Source of the DNA: an uncultured Pelosinus sp.
Lineage (GTDB): Bacteria > Bacillota > Negativicutes > Sporomusales > Acetonemataceae
NCBI GenBank assembly: GCA_900542835.1
Contig: UQPB01000062.1
Span: 1-14,299, forward strand
Direction of reading: 5' to 3'
DNA: 14,299 nucleotides
In this document: piece after piece, positions 1 to 7,470 of the stretch
Position numbering within the stretch: position 1 is the stretch's first letter
Layout of the letters: every line of letters starts with the position of its first letter
Program-made: the position numbers and the translations under genes
The notes under the pieces: generated by a model
What the model saw: the letters and a program-made list of their open reading frames with translations, nothing else
The model's database searches: none
Told to the model about the DNA's origin: nothing

Positions 1-79
1 AAATACGACTCCGTGTACCTCCGTGCATTACTCTGTGTCCTCCGTGGAATCGTTCCCTGACCACTTTTGCAAATCCCTC
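1..79 (+). repeat. Intergenic dispersed repeat, copy 1 (CTCCGTG-periodic element)
   Basis: This stretch matches 6761-6838 over about 79 nt. By hand alignment 53 of the first 60 bases are identical without gaps, and the similarity continues with one gap to the shared CCCTC. Inside it a 7-mer recurs: CTCCGTG at 9-15 and 19-25, CTCTGTG at 31-37, CTCCGTG at 40-46 (offsets 10, 12, 9). No plausible gene occupies it. It may extend left of the window. Similar CTCCGTG-type strings are, from memory, dispersed in intergenic DNA of various bacteria; their role is unknown to me. Confidence 0.8.
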
Positions 80-127
80 TTTTCGCAGAATCTATTCATG
101 ATTTCTTCATCAGATCCTCACATTGTC

Positions 128-145
128 CTGGTAAAATCATACCAG
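128..145. promoter_or_regulatory. Candidate operator palindrome upstream of lgt
   Basis: CTGGTA, six bases, then TACCAG forms a perfect 6-bp dyad 44 bp upstream of the lgt start codon, at the head of the efflux locus. A weak -35-like TTGTCC (123-128) abuts its left arm, which would place the dyad in a promoter spacer, as MerR-type activators prefer. The -10 is not convincing. That it is a metal-sensor operator is inference. A second small hairpin, TGCCGG-CTGT-CCGGCA (155-170), sits between it and the ribosome binding site AAGGAG (176-181). Confidence 0.35.
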
Positions 146-188
146 ACATTAGTTTGCCGGCTGTCCGGCAGGCGTAAGGAGAGGTTGT

Positions 189-956
189 ATGCACCCGGTC
201 TTATTCAGCTTTTATGGAGTGGAAATCCGTGTTTGGGGCATTCTGGTCGGCCTGGCGGTATGCAGTGGCCTCTGGCTGGCTGTTCGTCTGGCAAAAAAAG
301 GCAGCGAGTTCGATGAGGAGACACTGCAGCACTATCTGCTTTATGCCGTCACCGTGGGCTTTATCGGCGCCCGCCTATGGGAAGCGGCTTTTTCCTGGGG
401 CGAATATACCGCCGACCCGTTGCGGGTTTTGCGGTTATGGGAAGGCGGATTGTCGATTCAGGGCGCTGTTGCCGCCAATGTCGTCTTCGCCTGCCGCTAT
501 TTTAGCCGTCGCCGGCTCTCGGTCTGGCGATTTGCTGACATTGCCGCTCCCGGACTGATTTTGGGGCAGGCAATCGGCCGTATCGGCTGCTTTTTTAATG
601 GCGATGCCTATGGCCAGCCGACAGATGCCTGGTATGGAGTCAGCTACCAGCCGGGGACTCCCGCTTATCAAGCCTGGGGCGCGCAGCCGCTTTTCCCGGC
701 CGAACTGCTGGAAGCAGGGCTGGATCTGGCTATACTTGCCGTATTGCTGTTCCTGTTCCGGCGCAAGCGATTTGACGGTGAGGTAGGACTGGCGTATTTT
801 ATTCTTTATTCGTTGGCACGGTTTGGCCTGGAGTTTTTGCGCGGCGACAGCCTGCTGGCCGGCGATTTTAAAGCGGCCCAGCTCACCGCCCTGCTGACGG
901 CAGCAGGCGCGGTTGTCTGTTGGCTGCGCCGCCGGGCCGCAATCCGGCCGCTGTGA
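189..956 (+). CDS. lgt: Prolipoprotein diacylglyceryl transferase-like protein (divergent Lgt)
   Basis: Lgt transfers a diacylglyceryl group from phosphatidylglycerol to the lipobox cysteine of prolipoproteins at the inner membrane. This 255-aa multi-pass membrane protein has the family length and the signature GRIGCFFNGDAYG (residues 130-142) with R131, plus RFGLEF with R211 and E215. These match the essential R143, R239 and E243 of E. coli Lgt. Other positions differ: the H103 equivalent is Q91, in GGLSIQGA and at exactly the same 40-residue distance from the arginine; the N146 equivalent is C134; the Y26 equivalent appears to be W16. AAGGAG at 176-181 lies 7 nt before the ATG and fixes the start. 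The tolC-like gene starts 28 bp downstream, so this is the first gene of the efflux operon. It may be a second, specialised Lgt paralog; a housekeeping copy would be expected elsewhere. Family membership is sure; activity is less so. Confidence 0.9.
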   Translation: MHPVLFSFYGVEIRVWGILVGLAVCSGLWLAVRLAKKGSEFDEETLQHYLLYAVTVGFIGARLWEAAFSWGEYTADPLRVLRLWEGGLSIQGAVAANVVFACRYFSRRRLSVWRFADIAAPGLILGQAIGRIGCFFNGDAYGQPTDAWYGVSYQPGTPAYQAWGAQPLFPAELLEAGLDLAILAVLLFLFRRKRFDGEVGLAYFILYSLARFGLEFLRGDSLLAGDFKAAQLTALLTAAGAVVCWLRRRAAIRPL

Positions 957-984
957 ATAGCGGCCGAAGCTGGAGGAGGAGCAT

Positions 985-2283
985 ATGCTAAAACGATTTA
1001 TTCTGGCGGCACTTATGTTTGCCGCCGTCCCCACCGCTGTTGCGGCGGAGGCTCCGCTTACGCCCGATACGGCGGTGGCGGCGGCCTTGCAGCATAATCC
1101 GGCGGTGATTGAGGCCGGAAAACGCTGGGAGGAAAAAGCGAACCGGGTGACGGCGGCACGGGCTTTGCCCAATCCGGTTTTCGGGGTAATGAAGGACGAT
1201 GTCCCGACCAGTTCGATTAACCCGCTTGACGGCATGATGACAGAATACACGCTCAGTCAGGAGTTTATGAATCCGGGCAAACTGAATGCCATGGAAAAGA
1301 TGGCGGTAAGCGAGGCGGCGATGGGCGCGGCCGAGTATGAGGCGAAAAAGCTTGATATCGCTACCCAGGTCAGGCTGGCGTATTATGATTATCTGTACAA
1401 TACCCGCGCCGCGCGGATTATGCAGGAAAACCAGCAGCTGATGCGACAGCTGGTCGACCTGGCGCAGGTTAATTACGCGACCGGTATGACCTCGCTGCAG
1501 GATGCTTTGAAAGCGCAGACGGAAGTCGCCAGAATGGACGCGGAGCTTGCCGGCATGGAGGCGATGACGGCTGCCGCAGCCGGCAGGCTGAATACGCTGC
1601 TGGGACGCCCGGCTGACGCGCCGCTCCAGCTTGCCGAGGTATTTGCCGCAGCCGCTCCCGACCAGCTTGCCGGCCTTAGTAATTATGCGCCCGCCGCTCC
1701 CGGCATTCGCGGCATGGAGCAGCAGGTGGAAATGGCGAAAAGCGGCGTAGAACTGGCGAAACGGCAAAGCAACCCGGATTTTGAGGTCAGCCTTGGCTAT
1801 AAGACCTATAAGGCGATGACCTCGTCGGGCCAGGATAGTATGGGCATGCCTGTCACAACCCGCAGCAGACAGCCCAGCACCTGGAACGTGGGGGTTATGG
1901 TGATGATTCCGCTCTGGGACGATAAGAACAAAGCCGATGTCCGGGCCGCGACTGCTTCCCTGGAAGCCTCGCAAGCGGCACTGCAGACAATGCGGAATAT
2001 GCAGGCGATGGATTTCCAAATGGCATTGGCGGATGCCCGGGCGTTCTGGCGTCAGATTGAGCTGTATCAAAAGGTCGTGATTCCTCAGTCAGAGGCGGCC
2101 TATCAAGCCGCTATCGCCGGCTATGGCAGTGGCAAAGTGGACATGATGGACATGCTTGAAGGCGCAGCCACCCTGCGGGACGTCCAGCTTGCCCTGTACA
2201 AGGCCCGCGTTGAGTACGAAAAGGCGGCGGCCTTGCTGGCGAAGGCCGCCGGGAGCGAATCGGAAAAGGCGAGTAAGGAGTAG
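985..2283 (+). CDS. TolC/CusC-family outer-membrane efflux channel
   Basis: This 432-aa protein is the outer-membrane exit duct of a tripartite RND pump. Residues 1-21 form a signal peptide with a likely cut after AVAA (residue 21). The mature part is alanine-rich and helical, with the two related halves of the OEP family: one around DIATQVRLAYYDYL, the other around AMDFQMALADARAFW. Unlike E. coli CusC, it has no lipobox cysteine after the signal peptide, so it is not expected to be lipidated by the neighbouring Lgt. It is rich in methionine, for example QDSMGMP and VDMMDML. AGGAGG (974-979) lies 5 nt before the ATG. The next gene begins within 7 nt of the stop, so translation is probably coupled. 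Possession of such a channel shows the host has an outer membrane. Confidence 0.92.
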   Translation: MLKRFILAALMFAAVPTAVAAEAPLTPDTAVAAALQHNPAVIEAGKRWEEKANRVTAARALPNPVFGVMKDDVPTSSINPLDGMMTEYTLSQEFMNPGKLNAMEKMAVSEAAMGAAEYEAKKLDIATQVRLAYYDYLYNTRAARIMQENQQLMRQLVDLAQVNYATGMTSLQDALKAQTEVARMDAELAGMEAMTAAAAGRLNTLLGRPADAPLQLAEVFAAAAPDQLAGLSNYAPAAPGIRGMEQQVEMAKSGVELAKRQSNPDFEVSLGYKTYKAMTSSGQDSMGMPVTTRSRQPSTWNVGVMVMIPLWDDKNKADVRAATASLEASQAALQTMRNMQAMDFQMALADARAFWRQIELYQKVVIPQSEAAYQAAIAGYGSGKVDMMDMLEGAATLRDVQLALYKARVEYEKAAALLAKAAGSESEKASKE

Positions 2284-2289
2284 GTGCGG

Positions 2290-3537
2290 ATGTTTGCATA
2301 CAAACAGAAAAAGCTGATTATCGCCGCTGCCGCCGTTATGCTGCTGGCGGCAGGCGGTTACGGGGTATACCGTTATACGCATTCCCGGCCTGTGGTGGCT
2401 GAAACAGAGCATGGCGCTCACCAAGGCGGCGCCGTGGTATCCGGAGACCGTGTCAGCCTGGATGCCAGGGCCAGACAACTGGCCGGTGTTCAAACCGCTA
2501 AGGCGGAAGCCAAGGCCTTAACCGATGAAATCCGTGCTACCGGCAAAATGGCAGTGGCTGAACCCGGCAGGGCCTACCTCTCCTCAAGAATCATGGGGCG
2601 TATCGACGAGCTTTATATTAATGCCGCCGGAGCGGTCGTTGCACCCGGGCAGGCGCTGGCCGCGGTCTACAGTCCTGATTATATCGCGGCCCAGGAGGAA
2701 TACCTGATTGCTCTCGATACCGCGCAGCGAATGCAGCATATCAGTGACGCCATCGACCAGACGAATGCGAGGCTGTTGCAGGCGGCGCGGCGAAAGCTGG
2801 AACTGCTCGGTGTGGCGGCGGCGGATATCGAGCAGCTGCGGCAAGCCCGCCAGATCCGGGAACACCTGATTATCCGGGCTGAATTTGGCGGCACAATTAT
2901 CGAAAAACTGGCTGTAGCCGGCAATTCGGTGATGGCTGGCGATAGGTTGTTTGCTGTAGCCGATCTGTCGACTGTCTGGCTGGAAGCTGATGTATACGAG
3001 CGTGATATTGCCGGCGTTCGCGTCGGTCAGGAAGCGGCCGTGACTACGCCGGCTTATCCGGGACGGCGGTTTAACGGCGTTGTCAGCTTTATTTCGCCGC
3101 TGCTTGATGATGCCGCCCGTACCGCCAAGGTCCGGATCGAGCTTGCTAATGACGACGGTAGTCTAAAACCGAACATGTTCGCCAGTGTCGCGATTAAGTC
3201 GCCACTGGCCGCTGCGGTGGCTATTCCCGCCTCCAGTCTGATTGATACCGGTCTGCGGCAGTTTGTCTTCGTCGCGGCCGACGAAGCTACTTTTGTCAAG
3301 CGCGATATCGTCGCCGGCCGCGAAGCCGGAGGCTTTATCCAAATTCTTTCCGGTCTTGACGCAGGGGAAACTGTCGTTACCCGGGCGGCATTTCTGATTG
3401 ATTCACAGACGCAGTTGGGCGCGTACGGCAGCCATGCCGGTCATGGCGGGTCCGCCGGCGCCAACACTTCGCCCCAGGCGGCGCCAGCACCCTCTCCCCG
3501 GTCCGCCCCGGACGCGAACGGCCACAGCGGTCATTAG
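2290..3537 (+). CDS. RND periplasmic adaptor, CusB/CzcB (HlyD) family
   Basis: The adaptor links the inner-membrane pump to the outer-membrane channel. Residues 8-30 form an N-terminal signal-anchor helix. The biotinyl-lipoyl-like half contains RIDELYINAAG and the YSPDYIAAQEEYL motif typical of CusB-like adaptors, followed by a helical hairpin. The beta-barrel region includes ADVYERDIAGVRVGQ and the RIELANDDGSLKPNMFA segment. A GTG at 2284 could also start translation, but AAGGAG (2275-2280) is only 3 nt from it and 9 nt from the ATG at 2290, so the ATG is preferred (415 aa). The N-terminal periplasmic stretch has histidines (H41, H44) and no methionine pair or triad as in E. coli CusB. The C-terminal tail of about 35 residues is disordered and His/Gly/Pro-rich (GSHAGHGG, NGHSGH), a likely metal-binding extension. 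Confidence 0.92.
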   Translation: MFAYKQKKLIIAAAAVMLLAAGGYGVYRYTHSRPVVAETEHGAHQGGAVVSGDRVSLDARARQLAGVQTAKAEAKALTDEIRATGKMAVAEPGRAYLSSRIMGRIDELYINAAGAVVAPGQALAAVYSPDYIAAQEEYLIALDTAQRMQHISDAIDQTNARLLQAARRKLELLGVAAADIEQLRQARQIREHLIIRAEFGGTIIEKLAVAGNSVMAGDRLFAVADLSTVWLEADVYERDIAGVRVGQEAAVTTPAYPGRRFNGVVSFISPLLDDAARTAKVRIELANDDGSLKPNMFASVAIKSPLAAAVAIPASSLIDTGLRQFVFVAADEATFVKRDIVAGREAGGFIQILSGLDAGETVVTRAAFLIDSQTQLGAYGSHAGHGGSAGANTSPQAAPAPSPRSAPDANGHSGH

Positions 3538-3549
3538 GGGGAGTGAATA

Positions 3550-6500
3550 ATGATCAATAAACTAGTGGAGCTTTCGCTGCGAAACCGCGCTGTTGTTATT
3601 GCCTTAACCGTCTTTATCATTGCTGCGGGCGTGTTTGTGCTTCGCGATATGCCGATCGACGCTTTTCCGGACTTGAGTGAGAACCAGGTACTGGTTTATG
3701 CCGACTGGATGGGGCGCGGTCCCCAGGAAGTCCAGGATCAGGTTACCTATCCGCTGGAAAGCGCACTGCGGGGGTTGCCGAAGGTCAAAGAAATCCGCTC
3801 GCAGTCGGGCTTTGGCATGTCGCTGATTACAGTCGTATTTGAGGACGGCGTCGATCCGTTTTTTGCCCGACAGGTGGTAAATGAAAAGGCACAGCAGGCG
3901 CTGCCCAGCCTGCCGCAGGGAGTTGTGCCGGCCTTGGGGCCTGTCAGCACGCCTATGGGCCAGGTTTTCATGTACACGCTGGAAAGCGACCGTCATGACC
4001 TGGCCGAACTGCGGTCAGTCCAGGATTTCTTTGTCAAGCAGCAGTTAGGGGCGGTCAGCGGTGTTGCGGAGGTCGCCAGTATCGGCGGCCATGTGCTGCA
4101 GTATCAGATCAACTTGAATCCCGACCTGCTGCGGGCGTACAATCTTGGCGCCGGCCAGGTATACAGCGCCATCGCCGGCAGTAATGCCAATGTCGGCGCC
4201 AGCGTGGTGGAGCAAAACGGCCAGGAATATGTTATTCGTGGTCTGGGTCTGGTGCAGTCGCTGGCAGATCTGGAGAAAATCGTCATTGTACAAAACAGCA
4301 ATGTAGCGGTCACTGTCGGTGATATTGCCCGCGTCGAGGCCGGACCGGAAGCCCGCCGCGGCGTGCTGACCAAATCTGGTTATGAAGCGGCGGGCGGCAT
4401 TGTCGTCCAGCAGGCAAATGAAAACACGCTGCAGGTTATTGAGCGGGTCAAGGAAAAAATTGACCAAATCGGACCGTCGCTGCCGGACGGGATGAAAATT
4501 GTTCCTTTCTATGATCAGACGGGGCTGGTGAACCGGGCTGTAGCCACCCTGACCGAGGCGCTGCTGGAGGAATTTAGCGTTGTCTTTATTGTTGTGCTGC
4601 TGTTTATGGGCAATTTCCGCTCCAGCATCATTGTCACCAGCGCCATCCCCATTGGCATTCTGATTGCGTTCATCTTCATGCGAGGCATCGGCCTGTCGGC
4701 TAATCTGATGTCCTTGGGCGGAATTGCTATCGGTATTGGTGTCATGACCGACGCGGCCATCGTTATGGTTGAGAATATCTACCGGCATCTGGCGGCGGAT
4801 CAGGGCCGGCGCAATCGTGTCGCCGTTGCTCTCGCAGCCTCAAAGGAAGTCGCCGGGCCGCTGTTTTTTTCACTCAGCGTGGTTATCGTCACCTTTTTCC
4901 CCGTTTTTGCCCTGACCGGAACTGAGGGCAAGCTGTATAACCCCATGGCCTGGACGAAGACATTTGCCCTGACCGGTTCACTTCTGCTGGCGATTACCCT
5001 GATTCCCGTTCTCTGCACCTTGCTGCTGCGCGGCAGAATCAAATCGGAGCAGACCTGGATTGTCAGGCAGTTAAACCGTATTTACCTGCCTGTACTGCAG
5101 ACCGCGATCAGGCACCGCAAGCTGACGATCGCTATGGCGCTGGTGTTGCTGCTGGTCAGTTTCTCCCTGGTTCCCTTTATTGGCACCGAATTTATGCCCA
5201 CGCTGGAAGAGGGCAGTATCCTGGTCATGCCAACTATGCTGCCGTCAGTTTCCCTGACCGAGGCCACGGAGGCGGCAAAGCAGATGGAACGGCTGATCAT
5301 GGCGGTGCCGGAAGTGGCGATGTCAGTCGGCAAGGTAGGCCGGGCCCAGTCTGCCATGGATCCGGCACCGATCAGTATGATTGAGACTATTGTGACGCTA
5401 AAACCGAAAGCGGAATGGCGTTCAGGCTACACGCAGACCGATATCGAGCGGGATCTGATGGTCAAGCTGGCGGATCTTCCCGGGTTGAACCTGGCGTTTA
5501 CACAGCCGATCGCCGGGCGGCTGGCAATGCTGACAACAGGGATCAGAACCGAGCTGGGGGTTAAAATCTACGGCGATGACATCCGGGTTCTGCAGCAAAA
5601 AGCGCTGGAGATTGAAAGCGTTTTAGCCGGCGTACCGGGGGTCAGCGATTTACTGGCTGAGCGGATTCTGGGTGCACCCTATCTGGAAATGACAATTGAC
5701 CGCGACCGGATTGCCCGCTATGGACTGACTGTCAGTGACGTGGAAGAGGCGATTGAACTGGCGATAGGCGGCAGGGCGGCGACAACGACTATCGAAGGCA
5801 AAAGACGGGTCGATGTTCTGGTGCGGTTTCAGCGTGATAACCGCGAAACTGTTGCGGCGATGCAGCGGATTCCCGTTCCTCTCAGCGGCGGTGGCAGTCT
5901 GGCCGCCGCAGGCGGCATGGGCGGTATGGGCGTGACTGCAGCGGCTCCTGCTGCGGCAGCCGGTCCCAGAGCCTATGTGCCGCTGGGGGAAGTGGCACAA
6001 TTTCATGTTGCTGACGGCCCCTCGATGATCAGCAGCGAAAACGGTATGTACCGGGCGCTGGTTCAATTAAACACCCGTGACCGCGATATTGGCGGTGTTG
6101 TTGCCGAGGCAAGCAGGCTGATCAACGCCCAAGTGGAATTTCCGCCTGGATTTTATTACAAATGGTCCGGTCAGTATGAAAACCAGGAACGGGCCAAAGA
6201 CCGGCTGGCTATTGTTATTCCCGCCGTGATTCTGCTGACGTTCATGCTGCTGTTTATGTCGTTCAGCAGTGCCACCGGCGCGGCCATGCTGCTGCTGAAT
6301 GTGCCATTCTCACTCGTCGGCGGCATTGCCTCCGTTTTTCTGACCGGCACCAATTTCAATGTCGCAGTTGCAGTCGGGTTTATTGCCTTATTTGGCATTG
6401 CCGTGCAGGATGGGGTGATGATGCTGGATCGCATCACTGAACTGGCTAAAGAAAGGCCGCTGCGGGATGCGGTGATCGACGGGGCAATGGACCGTTTCCG

Positions 6501-6738
6501 GCCGGTTATCATGACCTGCACGGTGGCGGGAGCTGGCCTGCTGCCACTGCTGCTGGCCTCCGGCGCCGGCGCCGAAGTGCAGCGGCCAATGGCGCTGGTC
6601 ATTGTCGGCGGCCTGGTATCCTCTACTTTCCTGACGCTGATCCTGCTGCCCTGCATCTATTACGCCTGGCACAGCAGAAAAGAGAGGATGTCGCAAAAGC
6701 CGGGAATGCGGGAGGCGGTTGACCACGGAGGCGATTAA
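3550..6738 (+). CDS. cusA: Heavy-metal efflux RND pump, Cu(I)/Ag(I) type
   Basis: This inner-membrane, proton-driven exporter has 1062 aa, close to the roughly 1047 of E. coli CusA. It starts with the typical RND N-terminus and RDMPIDAFPDLSENQV. The TM4 motif is GVMTDAAIVMVEN, with D401 and E408. The family DPAPISMIET block is present. Three methionines, M560 (LVMPTM), M610 (PISMIET) and M660 (LAMLTTG), match in context and spacing (50/50) the CusA metal-site triad M573, M623 and M672 (50/49). This argues for monovalent Cu/Ag rather than Zn/Co/Cd. In TM11 and TM12 the CusA relay residues E939 and K984 appear as Q953 and V986, with D954 next to the former. A Gly/Ala/Met-rich insert occupies residues 779-805. 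A GGGGGAG-type site lies 12 nt after the adaptor's stop. Substrate is inferred from residues known in E. coli. Confidence 0.93.
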   Translation: MINKLVELSLRNRAVVIALTVFIIAAGVFVLRDMPIDAFPDLSENQVLVYADWMGRGPQEVQDQVTYPLESALRGLPKVKEIRSQSGFGMSLITVVFEDGVDPFFARQVVNEKAQQALPSLPQGVVPALGPVSTPMGQVFMYTLESDRHDLAELRSVQDFFVKQQLGAVSGVAEVASIGGHVLQYQINLNPDLLRAYNLGAGQVYSAIAGSNANVGASVVEQNGQEYVIRGLGLVQSLADLEKIVIVQNSNVAVTVGDIARVEAGPEARRGVLTKSGYEAAGGIVVQQANENTLQVIERVKEKIDQIGPSLPDGMKIVPFYDQTGLVNRAVATLTEALLEEFSVVFIVVLLFMGNFRSSIIVTSAIPIGILIAFIFMRGIGLSANLMSLGGIAIGIGVMTDAAIVMVENIYRHLAADQGRRNRVAVALAASKEVAGPLFFSLSVVIVTFFPVFALTGTEGKLYNPMAWTKTFALTGSLLLAITLIPVLCTLLLRGRIKSEQTWIVRQLNRIYLPVLQTAIRHRKLTIAMALVLLLVSFSLVPFIGTEFMPTLEEGSILVMPTMLPSVSLTEATEAAKQMERLIMAVPEVAMSVGKVGRAQSAMDPAPISMIETIVTLKPKAEWRSGYTQTDIERDLMVKLADLPGLNLAFTQPIAGRLAMLTTGIRTELGVKIYGDDIRVLQQKALEIESVLAGVPGVSDLLAERILGAPYLEMTIDRDRIARYGLTVSDVEEAIELAIGGRAATTTIEGKRRVDVLVRFQRDNRETVAAMQRIPVPLSGGGSLAAAGGMGGMGVTAAAPAAAAGPRAYVPLGEVAQFHVADGPSMISSENGMYRALVQLNTRDRDIGGVVAEASRLINAQVEFPPGFYYKWSGQYENQERAKDRLAIVIPAVILLTFMLLFMSFSSATGAAMLLLNVPFSLVGGIASVFLTGTNFNVAVAVGFIALFGIAVQDGVMMLDRITELAKERPLRDAVIDGAMDRFRPVIMTCTVAGAGLLPLLLASGAGAEVQRPMALVIVGGLVSSTFLTLILLPCIYYAWHSRKERMSQKPGMREAVDHGGD

Positions 6739-6760
6739 TAAATTTCCGGCGCAGCAGGTA

Positions 6761-6838
6761 AACTGCGACTCCGTGAACCTCAGTGCATGACTCTGTGTCC
6801 TCCGTGGCATCGTTCCCTGCTTACTTTGCAACACCCTC
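6761..6838 (+). repeat. Intergenic dispersed repeat, copy 2
   Basis: This is the second copy of the element at 1-79, in the same orientation. It has the same four internal 7-mers: CTCCGTG 6769-6775, CTCAGTG 6779-6785, CTCTGTG 6791-6797, CTCCGTG 6800-6806. It ends 30 nt before the lipoprotein start codon, so it probably lies in that gene's leader or promoter region. The 9-mer CCTCCGTGG (6799-6807) also has a perfect inverted match, CCACGGAGG (6723-6731), inside the last codons of the pump gene. Confidence 0.8.
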
Positions 6839-6867
6839 ATCCCAATAAAATAAAAGGAGCGATAACA

Positions 6868-7311
6868 ATGAGCAACAAGAAAACAGTGATCTTCTCTCTG
6901 GCTTTAATCCTGCTGCTGACTATTGTCAGCGGCTGCGGCTCTTCCGGCGACCAGGCGGCTAAACCGCAGCCGTCCCAGCAGGCTGCTTCGTCCATGCCGA
7001 ATGAGGACCCGCTGCCGATTGTGGCGGATTTGACGCGAAAACTTAATGATACCGCGGCAATGGTAAAAGCGGAAAAACTGCCGGAGGCCAAGACGATTGC
7101 CGCCGGTGCGCTGAAGACGCATGAACGTCTGACTGTTCATATCACTGACGCCAAGCTGAAAACAACGCTGGCAGCCAGCGTCAAAGCGGTCAGCGAGGCG
7201 GTTAACGCCGATCCTGTCAGCCGGCCCGCAGCCGAGGCCAGACTGGCGGAGGCACTTGCGGCCGTCAAACAGGCCGGCGAAGTCCTGAAAGACCACCAGC
7301 ACCAACACTAG
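6868..7311 (+). CDS. Small helical lipoprotein of unknown function, His-ended
   Basis: I do not recognise the family. The 147-aa product has a lysine-rich start, a hydrophobic core and a lipobox VSGC with C23 as the lipidation site, so it is a lipoprotein anchored in the inner or outer membrane. After a short Gln/Pro/Ser linker the rest is predicted to be amphipathic helix, rich in Ala, Lys and Glu, with no other cysteine. It ends with DHQHQH. The start is fixed by AAGGAG (6854-6859), 8 nt before the ATG; an upstream in-frame ATG at 6787 lies inside the repeat and has no site of its own. It follows the pump gene in the same direction and precedes a strong terminator. A periplasmic metal-binding accessory role is inference from the location and the His tail. 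It is a natural substrate for the Lgt-like protein encoded upstream. Confidence 0.85.
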   Translation: MSNKKTVIFSLALILLLTIVSGCGSSGDQAAKPQPSQQAASSMPNEDPLPIVADLTRKLNDTAAMVKAEKLPEAKTIAAGALKTHERLTVHITDAKLKTTLAASVKAVSEAVNADPVSRPAAEARLAEALAAVKQAGEVLKDHQHQH

Positions 7312-7470
7312 TGTTTTGTCAGCGGTATCCTTTAGGTTTGATGACGGTTAGCATGACAAATGACGGCGTCAGTGTCGTGGGAAATTATAGCATTGGCAGA
7401 CCGCTGATTGGGAAACAGAAAGCTGCTGGCAAAGCAAGTCTTAAATAACGCTGCCAGCCTGTCCTGTTCC
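7312..7470. other. Non-coding stretch before the shared terminator
   Basis: No convincing gene is seen here. A 35-codon open frame (7341-7448) has no good ribosome binding site. There is a 7-bp inverted repeat, GCTGGCA (7425-7431) with TGCCAGC (7452-7458), and a short palindrome TGACGGCGTCA (7361-7371). The stretch separates two convergent genes. Confidence 0.5.

Noticed and set aside
9..46. CRISPR-like array from the repeated CTCCGTG units
   Set aside because: Units are 7 nt at 9-12 nt spacing, far too short for repeats and spacers, and no cas genes are present.
67..96. Possible promoter TTGCAA-N18-TCTATT upstream of lgt
   Set aside because: Each box matches consensus at only about 4 of 6 positions. 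Not enough to annotate.
23..316. 97-codon frame across repeat copy 1 into lgt
   Set aside because: It starts within the repeat, has no ribosome binding site, and overlaps lgt in another frame.
435..1250. 271-codon - strand frame spanning the lgt end and tolC start
   Set aside because: It is antisense to two well-supported genes and low-complexity, without a usable ribosome binding site or domain.
988..2070. Long open frame on the - strand (360 codons) opposite the tolC-like gene
   Set aside because: It lies fully antisense to a clear TolC-family gene. GC-rich codon bias opens such frames, and its translation is Arg/His-rich with no family features.
4045..4788. 247-codon - strand frame inside the RND pump gene
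   Set aside because: Antisense shadow of a conserved coding region, rich in Gln, Asn and His as expected of such shadows.
7341..7448. 35-codon open frame starting with ATG between the lipoprotein gene and the terminator
   Set aside because: It has only a weak purine run ahead of the ATG and no recognisable product. It could be a gene remnant, but nothing supports a call.
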